Source: a bacterium (GTDB lineage Bacteria > Pseudomonadota > Alphaproteobacteria > Rhizobiales > JAKIUO01). Taken from it: 64,000 nucleotides of DNA. This document shows positions 28,277-36,445 of the stretch, in pieces. The position numbers and the translations under genes are program-made. The stretch lies in assembly GCA_024228495.1 (NCBI GenBank), contig JAAETJ010000499.1, forward strand, positions 1-64,000, in the 5' to 3' direction. A model generated the notes under the pieces. That model made no database searches. It saw only the letters and a list, made by a program, of their open reading frames with translations, and was not told the origin of the DNA. Positions within the stretch are counted from its first letter, which is position 1, and every line of letters starts with the position of its first letter.

Positions 28277-29379
28277 TCATCGTTCGGCAACATTGATCGC
28301 GTGCGCAATTATTTTGCGCATGATGCCCGGCAGGGCCTGATCGGCCATCAGCGATTGACATACCCAGCGACAGCGCACGGGATCGGCGCGGGGCAAGGGC
28401 GCGCAATCAATGCCGACCCGCGCCAACTTCACATCGAGCTGCAAGTGAAAATGCGTGAACGTGTGGGGCACAATGCCAGGCACTGATTGCCATGCAGCAC
28501 TGACCGGAGCCGCATCTTCATCGCCCATCGCCCTCTCGTCATACAGATCCGGTTTCACACACCAGCTCGTCGCTGGCACTTCCAGCATCGAAGCCAACAA
28601 GCCCTTTGGCGGACGCTGGCGTAATAAGACTGCTCCATCCTCGCGCAACACCAAAAAGGCCGTCCCATAGCGTACCGGCTTTGGTTTTTTGGGAGCCTTC
28701 ACAGGCAGGCTGGCGGCGCAATCTTGTTCATCTGCCATACAATGCTTTTTGATTGGGCAGGGTGGACATTTGGGGCTGGCCGGCGTGCAGGTAGTTGCCC
28801 CCAGATCCATCATGGCCTGCGCATAATCACCGGGCCGCTTGTCAGGCGTCAGCTCGCCCGCCTTTTGCTTCAACAAGGTCTTGATGTCACGCAATGGTTT
28901 TTTTAACGCGTAAAGCCGCGCCACAACACGCTCCACATTGCCATCTACAACGGTAGCTTTTTGATCAAAGGCGATGGCCCGTATGGCATTGGCCGTATAA
29001 GGCCCGACGCCAGGCAAGGCAAGCAAGGCTTTTCGTCCTGGGGGAACCGCCCGTCATGCTCGTTAGCGACCACTATCGCGCAGGCATGAAGATTGCGGGC
29101 CCGCGCATAATAGCCAAGTCCTGCCCAGCGCTTCAACACCTCTTCCTGGTCGCAGGACGCCATGTCAAAGACGTTAGGCCATTGTGCCAGAAATGTCTCA
29201 AAATAAGGAATGACGGCTTTGACAACGGTTTGCTGCAACATAATTTCCGACAGCCAGATATGATAGGGGTCAGGCCTCCTGGACACCAAAGCATTGGGCG
29301 TCACACGCCATGGCAGCACACGAGCATGTTGGTCATACCATGCCAGAAGCTTTTTTGAGTGCTGCACGTTCTCCACCAC
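28277..29379 (-). pseudogene. mutY: A/G-specific adenine glycosylase with a frameshift
   Basis: MutY removes adenine mispaired with 8-oxoguanine. The 5' part (GTG start at 29379) reads HSKKLLAWYDQHARVLPWR, SEIMLQQTVVKAVIPYFETF, WAGLGYYARARNLH and RFPQDEK, then goes off frame. The 3' part resumes as LLALPGVGPYTANAI, VDGNVERVVARL, the iron-sulfur cysteines C-x6-C-x2-C-x5-C (CTPASPKCPPCPIKKHC) and the C-terminal NUDIX-like domain. The shift falls at TTTT 29030-29033 (AAAA on the coding strand), where one extra A would restore DEKALLALPGVG. This may be a true mutation, a phase-variable homopolymer or a sequence error. All other key residues are intact. Confidence 0.85.
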
Positions 29380-29472
29380 TTATCCCCTTTATCATAGTCC
29401 GCACGAGCGATTCGCGCTCTGCCATGATAAAGTGCCAGAACGAATCAGCAAGCAGGATCGTTTTAAGGCGAC

Positions 29473-30015
29473 ATGTCAAACAACAAACATCGCGCTCGCC
29501 CGCGCACCATCGCCAGTTTTTTGCCGAAAATCACCGGCAAGGTGCTAGCCAAAAAGGGCTTTCCCAACATGTCCCTGATCACGGACTGGCCAGCCATTGT
29601 CGGACCGGAACTGGCTGCCTATACCTGCCCGGAAAAAATGAGCTGGCCGCGCCAGGACCGCCAAGAGCCAAGCGATGAAATCGGCAGCGATTTCAAGCCC
29701 CAGACAAGAAAACGCCTCTCGCAAAAACCACAACGCGGTATCACCCTGAAATTGCGGGTCGAGAGCCATCAGGCGCTGGATATACAATATAGCCTTGCCC
29801 AAATTATCGAACGCATTAATAGCTATTTCGGCTATCGCGCCGTCACAGACATTCGCATCATTCAAGGCCCGGTCGGCAAGACCCGCAAGACACCAAGCGT
29901 CACTAGCGACCATATCAAATGCCAAACCGACAAACCCCTCGCCGATCTGTCAACCCTCAAGGATGAGGGCCTGCGCAAGGCGCTGGAGCGGCTGGATGCG
30001 GCGCGGCGGAAATAA
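29473..30015 (+). CDS. DUF721/DciA-like protein
   Basis: A 180-residue cytoplasmic protein whose N-terminal half matches DUF721, the domain of the replicative helicase loader DciA: SFLPKITGKVLAKKGFPNMSLITDWPAIVGPELAAYTCPEK. Then comes ITLKLRVESHQALDIQYSLAQIIERINSYFGY, the beta-alpha KH-like part. The C terminus is variable and basic. It is divergent from mutY, a known arrangement in Alphaproteobacteria, where dsbA and smc often follow. They do not here. A helicase-loading role is inferred from family membership only. Confidence 0.82.
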   Translation: MSNNKHRARPRTIASFLPKITGKVLAKKGFPNMSLITDWPAIVGPELAAYTCPEKMSWPRQDRQEPSDEIGSDFKPQTRKRLSQKPQRGITLKLRVESHQALDIQYSLAQIIERINSYFGYRAVTDIRIIQGPVGKTRKTPSVTSDHIKCQTDKPLADLSTLKDEGLRKALERLDAARRK

Positions 30016-30086
30016 GATCAACCACCCTTATATTACCAAGCCGCAGAAGATTGCTTCGGGCTCAAAAATGCGGGCAAGCTGGTGGG

Positions 30087-30623
30087 TCAATCAGTCCATA
30101 GTGCCATATGGCGCCATAGTTCCGGCACCAATAACATTCCCTCGTGAAGCGCGTCTACGTCGCACAGCCTGATGGACTGCCATGCTCCATGCCATTTCGC
30201 TGGCAATGGATAGGGTGTCGCGACTTTGTCTTCTGCCTTAAACCCAAAACGAGCGTAAAAAGCTGGATCGCCGAGAACAAAGACATAAGCAATATCAGAT
30301 TGTTTGATTTGCTCAAACCCCGTCTGTATCAACGCCCTTCCGATCCCCTGTTTTTGCAAGGCCGGTGTCACGGCGAGTGGAGCTAAAAGCGCGACTATAT
30401 CGCTTGCTCCCTCAACGCGGCAAAAAGTAAAACTGATATGCCCCACGATTGCGTTCTCGCCTATCCCAACAAGTGATACTACGCCCTGCTCAAGATCCAG
30501 GAGTTCCTTCACAAGCGGTAACAAATCCTCATCAGGAAAAGCGTCGCTATATAGTTGCTCAATCCCATTCACATCACCAGGTAAACTTTGACGAATTTCA
30601 AGCTTGCTCATCATTTCGCCCAT
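30087..30623 (-). CDS. GNAT family N-acetyltransferase
   Basis: A 178-residue acetyl-CoA-dependent transferase of the YhbS-like (COG3153) group. The acetyl-CoA loop is QKQGIGRALIQ (about 106-116). VIGHISFT-like IVGHISFTF and the conserved VFVLGDPAFYARFGFKAE fit that subgroup closely. The substrate is unknown. Possible starts are the ATG at 30623 and a pair of ATGs about 10 bases further in. Confidence 0.88.
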   Translation of the reverse strand: MGEMMSKLEIRQSLPGDVNGIEQLYSDAFPDEDLLPLVKELLDLEQGVVSLVGIGENAIVGHISFTFCRVEGASDIVALLAPLAVTPALQKQGIGRALIQTGFEQIKQSDIAYVFVLGDPAFYARFGFKAEDKVATPYPLPAKWHGAWQSIRLCDVDALHEGMLLVPELWRHMALWTD

Positions 30624-30677
30624 TTATACCCAGGCTGTCTATTGATTGAGGTGCGCACGGCTGCCAAACTCCATCCC

Positions 30678-31982
30678 CTACAAAATAAATTTCGAGAGAT
30701 CCGTGTTTTTAGCTAGATCACCGACGTGTATTTGCACATAGGCTTCGTCAATCACCAACGTTTCTGCGGTACTGTCAGTTGCATTAAAACTGATCTCGTC
30801 GAGGACTTTTTCGAGCACGGTCATCAACCGCCGTGCGCCAATATTTTCAATATTGGAGTTGACCTCTTCGGCGACCCCGGCCAAAGCGCTGATGGCTTCT
30901 GGAGTGAATTCCAGCGTTACCCCTTCGGTGGCCATCAAGGCTATATATTGCTTAATGAGCGAGGCTTTCGGTTCCGTTAAAATGCGCTCGAAATCTTCTT
31001 TCGTAAGGGCACTTAGCTCGACGCGGATCGGCAGGCGGCCTTGCAATTCAGGCAACAAATCAGAAGGTTTGGCGACATGAAATGCGCCTGACGAAATAAA
31101 CAGAATATGGTCGGTTTTAACGGGGCCATATTTGGTGCTGACCACGGTGCCCTCAATCAGGGGTAGCAGGTCGCGCTGCACACCTTCACGGGATACGTCC
31201 CCTGAACGCTCGGAGCGAGCGCAGATTTTGTCGATCTCGTCGAGGAACACGATGCCATTATTTTCAACGCTTTCTATGGCGTCCTGAACGATCTGATCTT
31301 CATCAAGCAGCTTGTCGCCTTCTTCCGCCAGCAAGATTTCATAGCTATCAGAGACCAGAACCTTGCGCGCTTTTGTACGCTGACCAAAAGCCTTGCCAAG
31401 CATATCGTTGAGATTGACCATGCCGACTTGTGCGCCGGGCATGCCAGGCACATCAAAACTTGGCATGCCGGTGCCGCTATCAGAAACCTGAATTTCGATT
31501 TCTTTGCCATCGAGCTCTCCTGAACGCAATTTTTCACGAAAACTCTCTCTGGTAGTTTCTGAAGAGTTTTCGCCAACCAGCGCATCAATGACCCGCTCTT
31601 CGGCGTGAATATGAGCGGTGGCCTGCACTTCGGCGCGCCGGTTATCGCGCACCAGCGCAATGCCGGTCTCGACGAGATCACGAATGATCTGCTCGACATC
31701 GCGGCCCACATAGCCAACTTCGGTAAACTTGGTCGCCTCGACCTTGACGAATGGGGCATTGGCAAGCTTGGCCAAACGGCGCGAAATCTCGGTCTTGCCA
31801 ACGCCAGTTGGGCCAATCATCAAAATATTTTTGGGCTGCACTTCTTCGCGCAGATCATCGCCCAATTGCTGACGACGCCAACGATTGCGCAGAGCAATCG
31901 CGACAGCGCGCTTGGCATCGGCCTGGCCGATAATGTAACGATCAAGTTCGGAAACGATTTCACGAGGAGAGAAATTGGTCAT
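30678..31982 (-). CDS. hslU: ATP-dependent protease ATPase subunit HslU
   Basis: A 434-residue AAA+ unfoldase that feeds substrates into the HslV peptidase in the cytoplasm. Walker A is [10 protein letters not shown] (about 57-66), the pore loop is near VGYVGRDVE, Walker B is [11 protein letters not shown], and the sensor region is [18 protein letters not shown]. The C-terminal SKFIL inserts into HslV. It lies 21 nt after hslV in one operon. Confidence 0.97.
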   Translation of the reverse strand: MTNFSPREIVSELDRYIIGQADAKRAVAIALRNRWRRQQLGDDLREEVQPKNILMIGPTGVGKTEISRRLAKLANAPFVKVEATKFTEVGYVGRDVEQIIRDLVETGIALVRDNRRAEVQATAHIHAEERVIDALVGENSSETTRESFREKLRSGELDGKEIEIQVSDSGTGMPSFDVPGMPGAQVGMVNLNDMLGKAFGQRTKARKVLVSDSYEILLAEEGDKLLDEDQIVQDAIESVENNGIVFLDEIDKICARSERSGDVSREGVQRDLLPLIEGTVVSTKYGPVKTDHILFISSGAFHVAKPSDLLPELQGRLPIRVELSALTKEDFERILTEPKASLIKQYIALMATEGVTLEFTPEAISALAGVAEEVNSNIENIGARRLMTVLEKVLDEISFNATDSTAETLVIDEAYVQIHVGDLAKNTDLSKFIL

Positions 31983-32003
31983 ATTGGCAAGGAACTGCTT
32001 TTA

Positions 32004-32558
32004 TCAAGTGTTGGAGGGAAGAGTTTCGATGGTCAGGTTGGCATTCGTGTAGACACATATTTCAGCGGCAACCGCCATGCTTTTACGGGCAATAGCTTCG
32101 GCGTCCATATCAGTGTCAATGAGCGCGCGCGCCGCCGATAGCGCATAATTGCCACCAGAGCCAATGCCCATCAGATTATTTTCAGGCTCCAGCACATCTC
32201 CAGTGCCGGTGAGCACCAGTGTGGTGCTCGGGTCAGCGACAATCATCATTGCCTCGAGCTTTCGCAAGTAGCGGTCGGTGCGCCAGTCCTTGGCCATTTC
32301 TACACAAGCGCGTAGCAATTGCCCGCGATATTGCTCAAGCTTGCCCTCGAGACGCTCAAACAGGGTGAACGCGTCCGCAGTCGCTCCGGCAAATCCCGAA
32401 ATCACTTCACCATTTGACAAAGTGCGCACTTTACGGGCATTGCCCTTGATGACGGTCTGGCCCAGCGATACTTGTCCATCTCCCGCGATCACGACATTGC
32501 CACCCTTGCGCACCGTCAAAATCGTCGTCCCGCGCCAACCCGTTATATCTTCGCTCAT
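32004..32558 (-). CDS. hslV: ATP-dependent protease peptidase subunit HslV
   Basis: A 184-residue N-terminal-nucleophile peptidase. The catalytic Thr is expected in [11 protein letters not shown], with the block [21 protein letters not shown] and the C-terminal [13 protein letters not shown]. About 10 residues ([10 protein letters not shown]) precede the predicted Thr-Thr. Most HslV proteins start MTT, so either an N-terminal propeptide is removed or the true start is different. ATG 32558 was chosen with GGATGGAA upstream; ATG 32567 is the alternative. It is transcribed before hslU. Confidence 0.95.
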   Translation of the reverse strand: MSEDITGWRGTTILTVRKGGNVVIAGDGQVSLGQTVIKGNARKVRTLSNGEVISGFAGATADAFTLFERLEGKLEQYRGQLLRACVEMAKDWRTDRYLRKLEAMMIVADPSTTLVLTGTGDVLEPENNLMGIGSGGNYALSAARALIDTDMDAEAIARKSMAVAAEICVYTNANLTIETLPSNT

Positions 32559-32640
32559 ATATTCCATCCAATTTCATTACTTCTTCAAGGTGATATTGAA
32601 CCCAAAAAAAGTTCTGTCAAGACTTGAAAGACAAAACAAA

Positions 32641-32670
32641 AAAGCATGCTCAATCAAATGGGCATGCTTT
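32641..32670 (-). terminator. Intrinsic terminator after the DsrC-like gene
   Basis: AAAGCATGC (32641-32649) pairs with GCATGCTTT (32662-32670), with T-rich runs outside. On the minus strand it lies about 27 nt after the DsrC-like stop and separates that gene from hslVU. Confidence 0.88.
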
Positions 32671-32696
32671 TTTTCTTCAAAAAAACCAACAAAGTC

Positions 32697-33032
32697 CTAG
32701 TATCCACCCTTGCGCCGGCTTTCGGGGACGCCAGCGATGCGACCACCCTGCTTACTTGGATCGGCCGGAAACAGTGCGTAAAGGTCTTTTTGCGAAACCT
32801 TTGCTCCCCATAGGGCACCCATTGCCTTGCAGATATTGCGGGTATTGGGGGTGCTTTGATTGGCGCTATATTCGGCGCGCAAGAACTTTATGAGGTCCCA
32901 GTGCTTGTCGCCAAGTTCCACATTTTCCTCTTTCGCAATAAGCTTGGCGACGTCCTCGCTCCAGTCTTCCATATTAACCAGATAGCCAGTCGCCGTCGTC
33001 TCAATGCTATTGCCGTCAATTTCAATTGCCAT
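32697..33032 (-). CDS. DsrC/TusE family protein lacking the redox cysteines
   Basis: A 111-residue protein of the DsrC/TusE/RspA family, whose classical members carry sulfur on C-terminal cysteines for sulfite reductase (DsrC, two Cys) or tRNA thiolation (TusE, one Cys). The family core is clear: GYLVNMEDWSEDVAKLIA, HWDLIKFLRAEY, PNTRNICKAMG, LYALFPADPSKQGGRIAGVP. But the penultimate Cys and the upstream Cys (KQG-C-RIAG) are both Gly here (KQGGRIAG; C-terminal KGGY). The only Cys left is in NICKAMG. That is the RspA-like, non-catalytic type, for which a regulatory role has been proposed. GGGAGA precedes the ATG, and a terminator follows. It is divergent from polA. Confidence 0.9.
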   Translation of the reverse strand: MAIEIDGNSIETTATGYLVNMEDWSEDVAKLIAKEENVELGDKHWDLIKFLRAEYSANQSTPNTRNICKAMGALWGAKVSQKDLYALFPADPSKQGGRIAGVPESRRKGGY

Positions 33033-33194
33033 TTAGCAATCTCCCTTCACTTAAAAAATTCCTCAATGTCCAGGATCTTGGCCCTGGCAGGCTCACATGC
33101 ACATATACGAATTATTTCAAGTAATCTCAATAGCTGTTGATCGACTATCTTTTGGGGATGCCATTTCCCTCGCATTTGCCTATAGTTGGCAACT

Positions 33195-36104
33195 ATGAGC
33201 AAAATAGACCCAACTCCCAACGCAGCAAAACCCAAACCCGTTAAAAAGGGTGATCATGTCTTTTTGATCGATGGTTCTGGCTATATTTTTCGCGCCTATC
33301 ACGCCCTGCCCCCGCTTACCAGAAAGTCCGATGGCCTACCGGTTGGCGCAGTGCATGGCTTTTGCCAGATGTTGTGGAAGCTGCTCCGCAATGTCACAGT
33401 TGATATTGAACCCACCCACTTGGCGGTGATTTTTGATACCAAAAAGAACTACCGCAATGATATTTATCCTGAATATAAAGCCAATCGGCCACCCGCACCA
33501 GAAGATCTGGTGCCCCAGTTTCCGCTGATCCGCGATGCCGTGCGCGCTTTTAATGTACCCTGTCTGGAGCTTGAGGGGTATGAGGCGGATGATCTCATAG
33601 CCACGTATACCAACCAGACCATTGCCGCTGGCGGGGACGTGACCATTGTTTCCTCCGATAAAGATCTGATGCAGCTTGTGCAGCCCGGTGTTGTCATGCT
33701 GGACACCATGAAAAACAAGCGCTTTGAAAGCCAACAGGTGTTTGAAAAATTCGGCGTTGGTCCCGACAAAGTCATTGATGTGCAATCGCTGTCCGGTGAT
33801 AGCGTTGATAATGTCCCAGGTGTCCCCGGTATCGGCATCAAAACCGCTGCTTTGCTTATTAATGAATATGGCGATCTTGATACCCTGCTGGAGCGCGCAA
33901 GCGAAATTAAACAAAACAAGCGGCGCGAAAATCTTATATCCTATGCCAATCAGGCGCGCATTTCGCGCGACCTCGTGACCCTCAAACAAGATGTGCCGGT
34001 GGTTGAAACGCTCGATCAGTTCGCCATGCGCAACCCCCAACCCGATCCATTGCTGGCCTTCTTGTCCGATATGGAGTTTGCCAAGCTGACAGCGCACATC
34101 GCTGAAAGTTTTAATGTCAAGGCACCGATCAAGGAAAGAGTATCACCTTCAGATGGAGCCGCTCTTGCCAGCGAAGGAATGAGCGCAACGCCGCAAGCGC
34201 TGGCCGCATACCGCGCCGCTAAAATCCGCGCCATACCCATTGATCTTGAGACTTACGAAACCGTCACCACCAAAGCCGCACTTGATCTGTGGCTCGAAAA
34301 CATTGTCGCCGCAGGTACCGTCACTATTGATACAGAGACAACCTCGCTCGACGCTATGCAAGCGGAACTGGTGGGCATTTCTTTGTGCGTTGAAGCGGGC
34401 GCTGCCTGCTATATCCCTATTGGTCACAAAGGTGGCGACGGTCTTGACCTGGATGGATCAAATACCATTGATCAACTCTCGTGTGATGACGTACTTGCCG
34501 CGCTCAAGCCGGTTTTAGAAAATCCCGCCATATTGAAAGTGGGCCAGAACCTTAAATATGATCTGCAAATATTAAAACGTCTCGATATCTCCCTCACGCC
34601 GATCGACGACACCATGTTGATGAGCTATGTGCTGGATGCCGGGCGCGGCTCGCATGGCATGGACGCGTTGGCGACCAACCATCTTGGCCACACCTGCATT
34701 TCCTTCAAGGACGTCGCGGGATCGGGCAAGAAGGCCATCACCTTCGACCGCGTTCCTCTCGACAAAGCTACACCCTATGCCGCCGAAGATGCTGACATCA
34801 CACATCGTTTGTGGCAGCTATTGAAACCGCGCCTTGCGGCCGAACAAATGACTAGTGTCTATGAGACCTTAGAGCGGCAACTGGTGCCAGTGCTGGTGCA
34901 AATGGAGCATAGAGGTATTTTGGTCGACAAAATTATTCTGTCGCGCCTATCCGGTATCTTTGCGCAAAAAATGGCCGCCTATGAAACGGAAATCTATAAG
35001 CTGGCCGGGGTTACGTTCAACATCGCCTCCCCCAAACAGCTTGGAGAACTTTTGTTTGGCAAGATGCAATTACACGGCGGCAAGAAAACCAAAACTGGCG
35101 CTTATAGCACAGGGGCTGGCATCCTTGAAGATCTGGCCAATGATGAAAGTGTCCCCGAACAGGCACAAAATCTGGTACGCCGGGTGCTCGACTGGCGCGG
35201 CCTCTCCAAGCTTAAAAGTACCTATACCGATGCCCTGCCCACCTTCATCAATCCCAAAACCAAACGCATCCACACCTCTTATGCCATGGCCTCCACCTCA
35301 ACGGGACGTCTTGCATCATCCGATCCCAATCTGCAAAACATTCCCATCCGCACCAAGGAAGGGCGCTTGATCCGCACCGCCTTCATTGCCCCCAGGGGCT
35401 GCAAGCTGATGTCAGCCGATTATAGTCAGGTAGAGCTGCGCGTGCTGGCCCATATGGCCGACATCGGTCAGCTCAAACAGGCTTTTCTCGATGGCCTCGA
35501 TATTCATGCCTTGACCGCCAGCGAAATGTTTGACGTGCCGCTTGATGAGATGACGTCTGAAGTGCGCCGTCGCGCCAAGGCCATCAATTTTGGCATTATA
35601 TATGGCATCTCATCCTTTGGTCTTGCCAATCAGCTATCGATTTCGCGATCCGAGGCCAGTGACTATATCAAAACCTATTTCAAGCGCTTCCCCGGCATCC
35701 GTAGCTATATGGAAGAAACAAAAGAGTTTGCACGCGAGCATGGCTATGTCGAAACCATCTTTGGCCGCCGTATCCACTTCGCTGAAATGACCTCCCAAAA
35801 TGCCCAACGACGCGCCTTTTCCGAACGCGCCGCCATCAACGCTCCGATACAAGGTTCTGCCGCCGACATCATCCGTCGCGCCATGATCCACATGCCACAA
35901 GCGCTGATGAAGGCAGATCTATCAGCCAAAATGCTCCTGCAAGTGCATGATGAACTAATCTTCGAGGTGGCGACGGGCGAAGTCGACAAGACGATTACCA
36001 CAGTCAGCAAAATCATGGAACGAGCCTGCGAACCCGTCCTGCAACTCGCCGTTCCCCTAAAAGTCGATGTCCAAGCCGCCGATAATTGGGACGAGGCTCA
36101 TTAG
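33195..36104 (+). CDS. polA: DNA polymerase I
   Basis: A 969-residue repair and Okazaki-fragment polymerase with three intact parts. The N-terminal 5'-3' exonuclease (about 20-310) shows FLIDGSGYIFRAYHALPPL, EGYEADDLIATY and GDSVDNVPGVPGIG. The 3'-5' proofreading domain (about 370-560) keeps TIDTETTSL, LKVGQNLKYDLQIL and YAAEDADITHRLW. The polymerase domain shows TSTGRLASSDPNLQNIP, DYSQVELRVLAH, RRAKAINFGIIYG and QVHDELIFEV. ATG 33195 was chosen over a TTG nine bases earlier. All catalytic acids appear present. Confidence 0.97.
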   Translation: MSKIDPTPNAAKPKPVKKGDHVFLIDGSGYIFRAYHALPPLTRKSDGLPVGAVHGFCQMLWKLLRNVTVDIEPTHLAVIFDTKKNYRNDIYPEYKANRPPAPEDLVPQFPLIRDAVRAFNVPCLELEGYEADDLIATYTNQTIAAGGDVTIVSSDKDLMQLVQPGVVMLDTMKNKRFESQQVFEKFGVGPDKVIDVQSLSGDSVDNVPGVPGIGIKTAALLINEYGDLDTLLERASEIKQNKRRENLISYANQARISRDLVTLKQDVPVVETLDQFAMRNPQPDPLLAFLSDMEFAKLTAHIAESFNVKAPIKERVSPSDGAALASEGMSATPQALAAYRAAKIRAIPIDLETYETVTTKAALDLWLENIVAAGTVTIDTETTSLDAMQAELVGISLCVEAGAACYIPIGHKGGDGLDLDGSNTIDQLSCDDVLAALKPVLENPAILKVGQNLKYDLQILKRLDISLTPIDDTMLMSYVLDAGRGSHGMDALATNHLGHTCISFKDVAGSGKKAITFDRVPLDKATPYAAEDADITHRLWQLLKPRLAAEQMTSVYETLERQLVPVLVQMEHRGILVDKIILSRLSGIFAQKMAAYETEIYKLAGVTFNIASPKQLGELLFGKMQLHGGKKTKTGAYSTGAGILEDLANDESVPEQAQNLVRRVLDWRGLSKLKSTYTDALPTFINPKTKRIHTSYAMASTSTGRLASSDPNLQNIPIRTKEGRLIRTAFIAPRGCKLMSADYSQVELRVLAHMADIGQLKQAFLDGLDIHALTASEMFDVPLDEMTSEVRRRAKAINFGIIYGISSFGLANQLSISRSEASDYIKTYFKRFPGIRSYMEETKEFAREHGYVETIFGRRIHFAEMTSQNAQRRAFSERAAINAPIQGSAADIIRRAMIHMPQALMKADLSAKMLLQVHDELIFEVATGEVDKTITTVSKIMERACEPVLQLAVPLKVDVQAADNWDEAH

Positions 36105-36115
36105 CTCATAGAGAA

Positions 36116-36356
36116 TCATGACCTTATTGGTTCTTCGGTTGCGCAAATATGTAACTCAATATAATGAAGTATCACCTCATCGGTAATAGTTCCGCTTGTC
36201 GTTGAAAAATACCCCTTACCCTAAAATCGTTGACCCCAGTAACGTTTACGTAACTCCGGAAACTCACGCTAGATTTTATGGGATGAGCGACCATTGGTAG
36301 CCCTCATCAGATCGCTGATCGCCAGCTTGGGCGGCACCGACACGAACAGGCGTCCG
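36116..36356 (-). pseudogene. Decayed IS200/IS605-type TnpA C-terminal fragment
   Basis: Read on the minus strand, this gives GRLFVSVPPKLAISDLMRAT, NGRSSHKI-amber-REFPELRKRYWGQ, RF-amber-GKGYFSTTSG and TITDEVILHYIEL, one continuous frame broken only by two TAG codons (36269-36271 and 36221-36223). It matches the C-terminal half of the Y1 transposase (VSVPPKL...GKSS-K-Q-EFP-L-K-RYWGQ-FW-RGYF). The amber codons sit where Gln and Trp are expected. The catalytic HUH portion is missing. It fills the interval between polA and cbbO, and the rest of 36105-36445 has no gene. Confidence 0.8.
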
Positions 36357-36445
36357 TTACTTTTCTTGCGGGGTAAAAACAACTCCAGCCAGCCCTCACA
36401 GATTTTATCGTCGTCAAATCCTGGCTCAGCGAGCAATATCACTAA

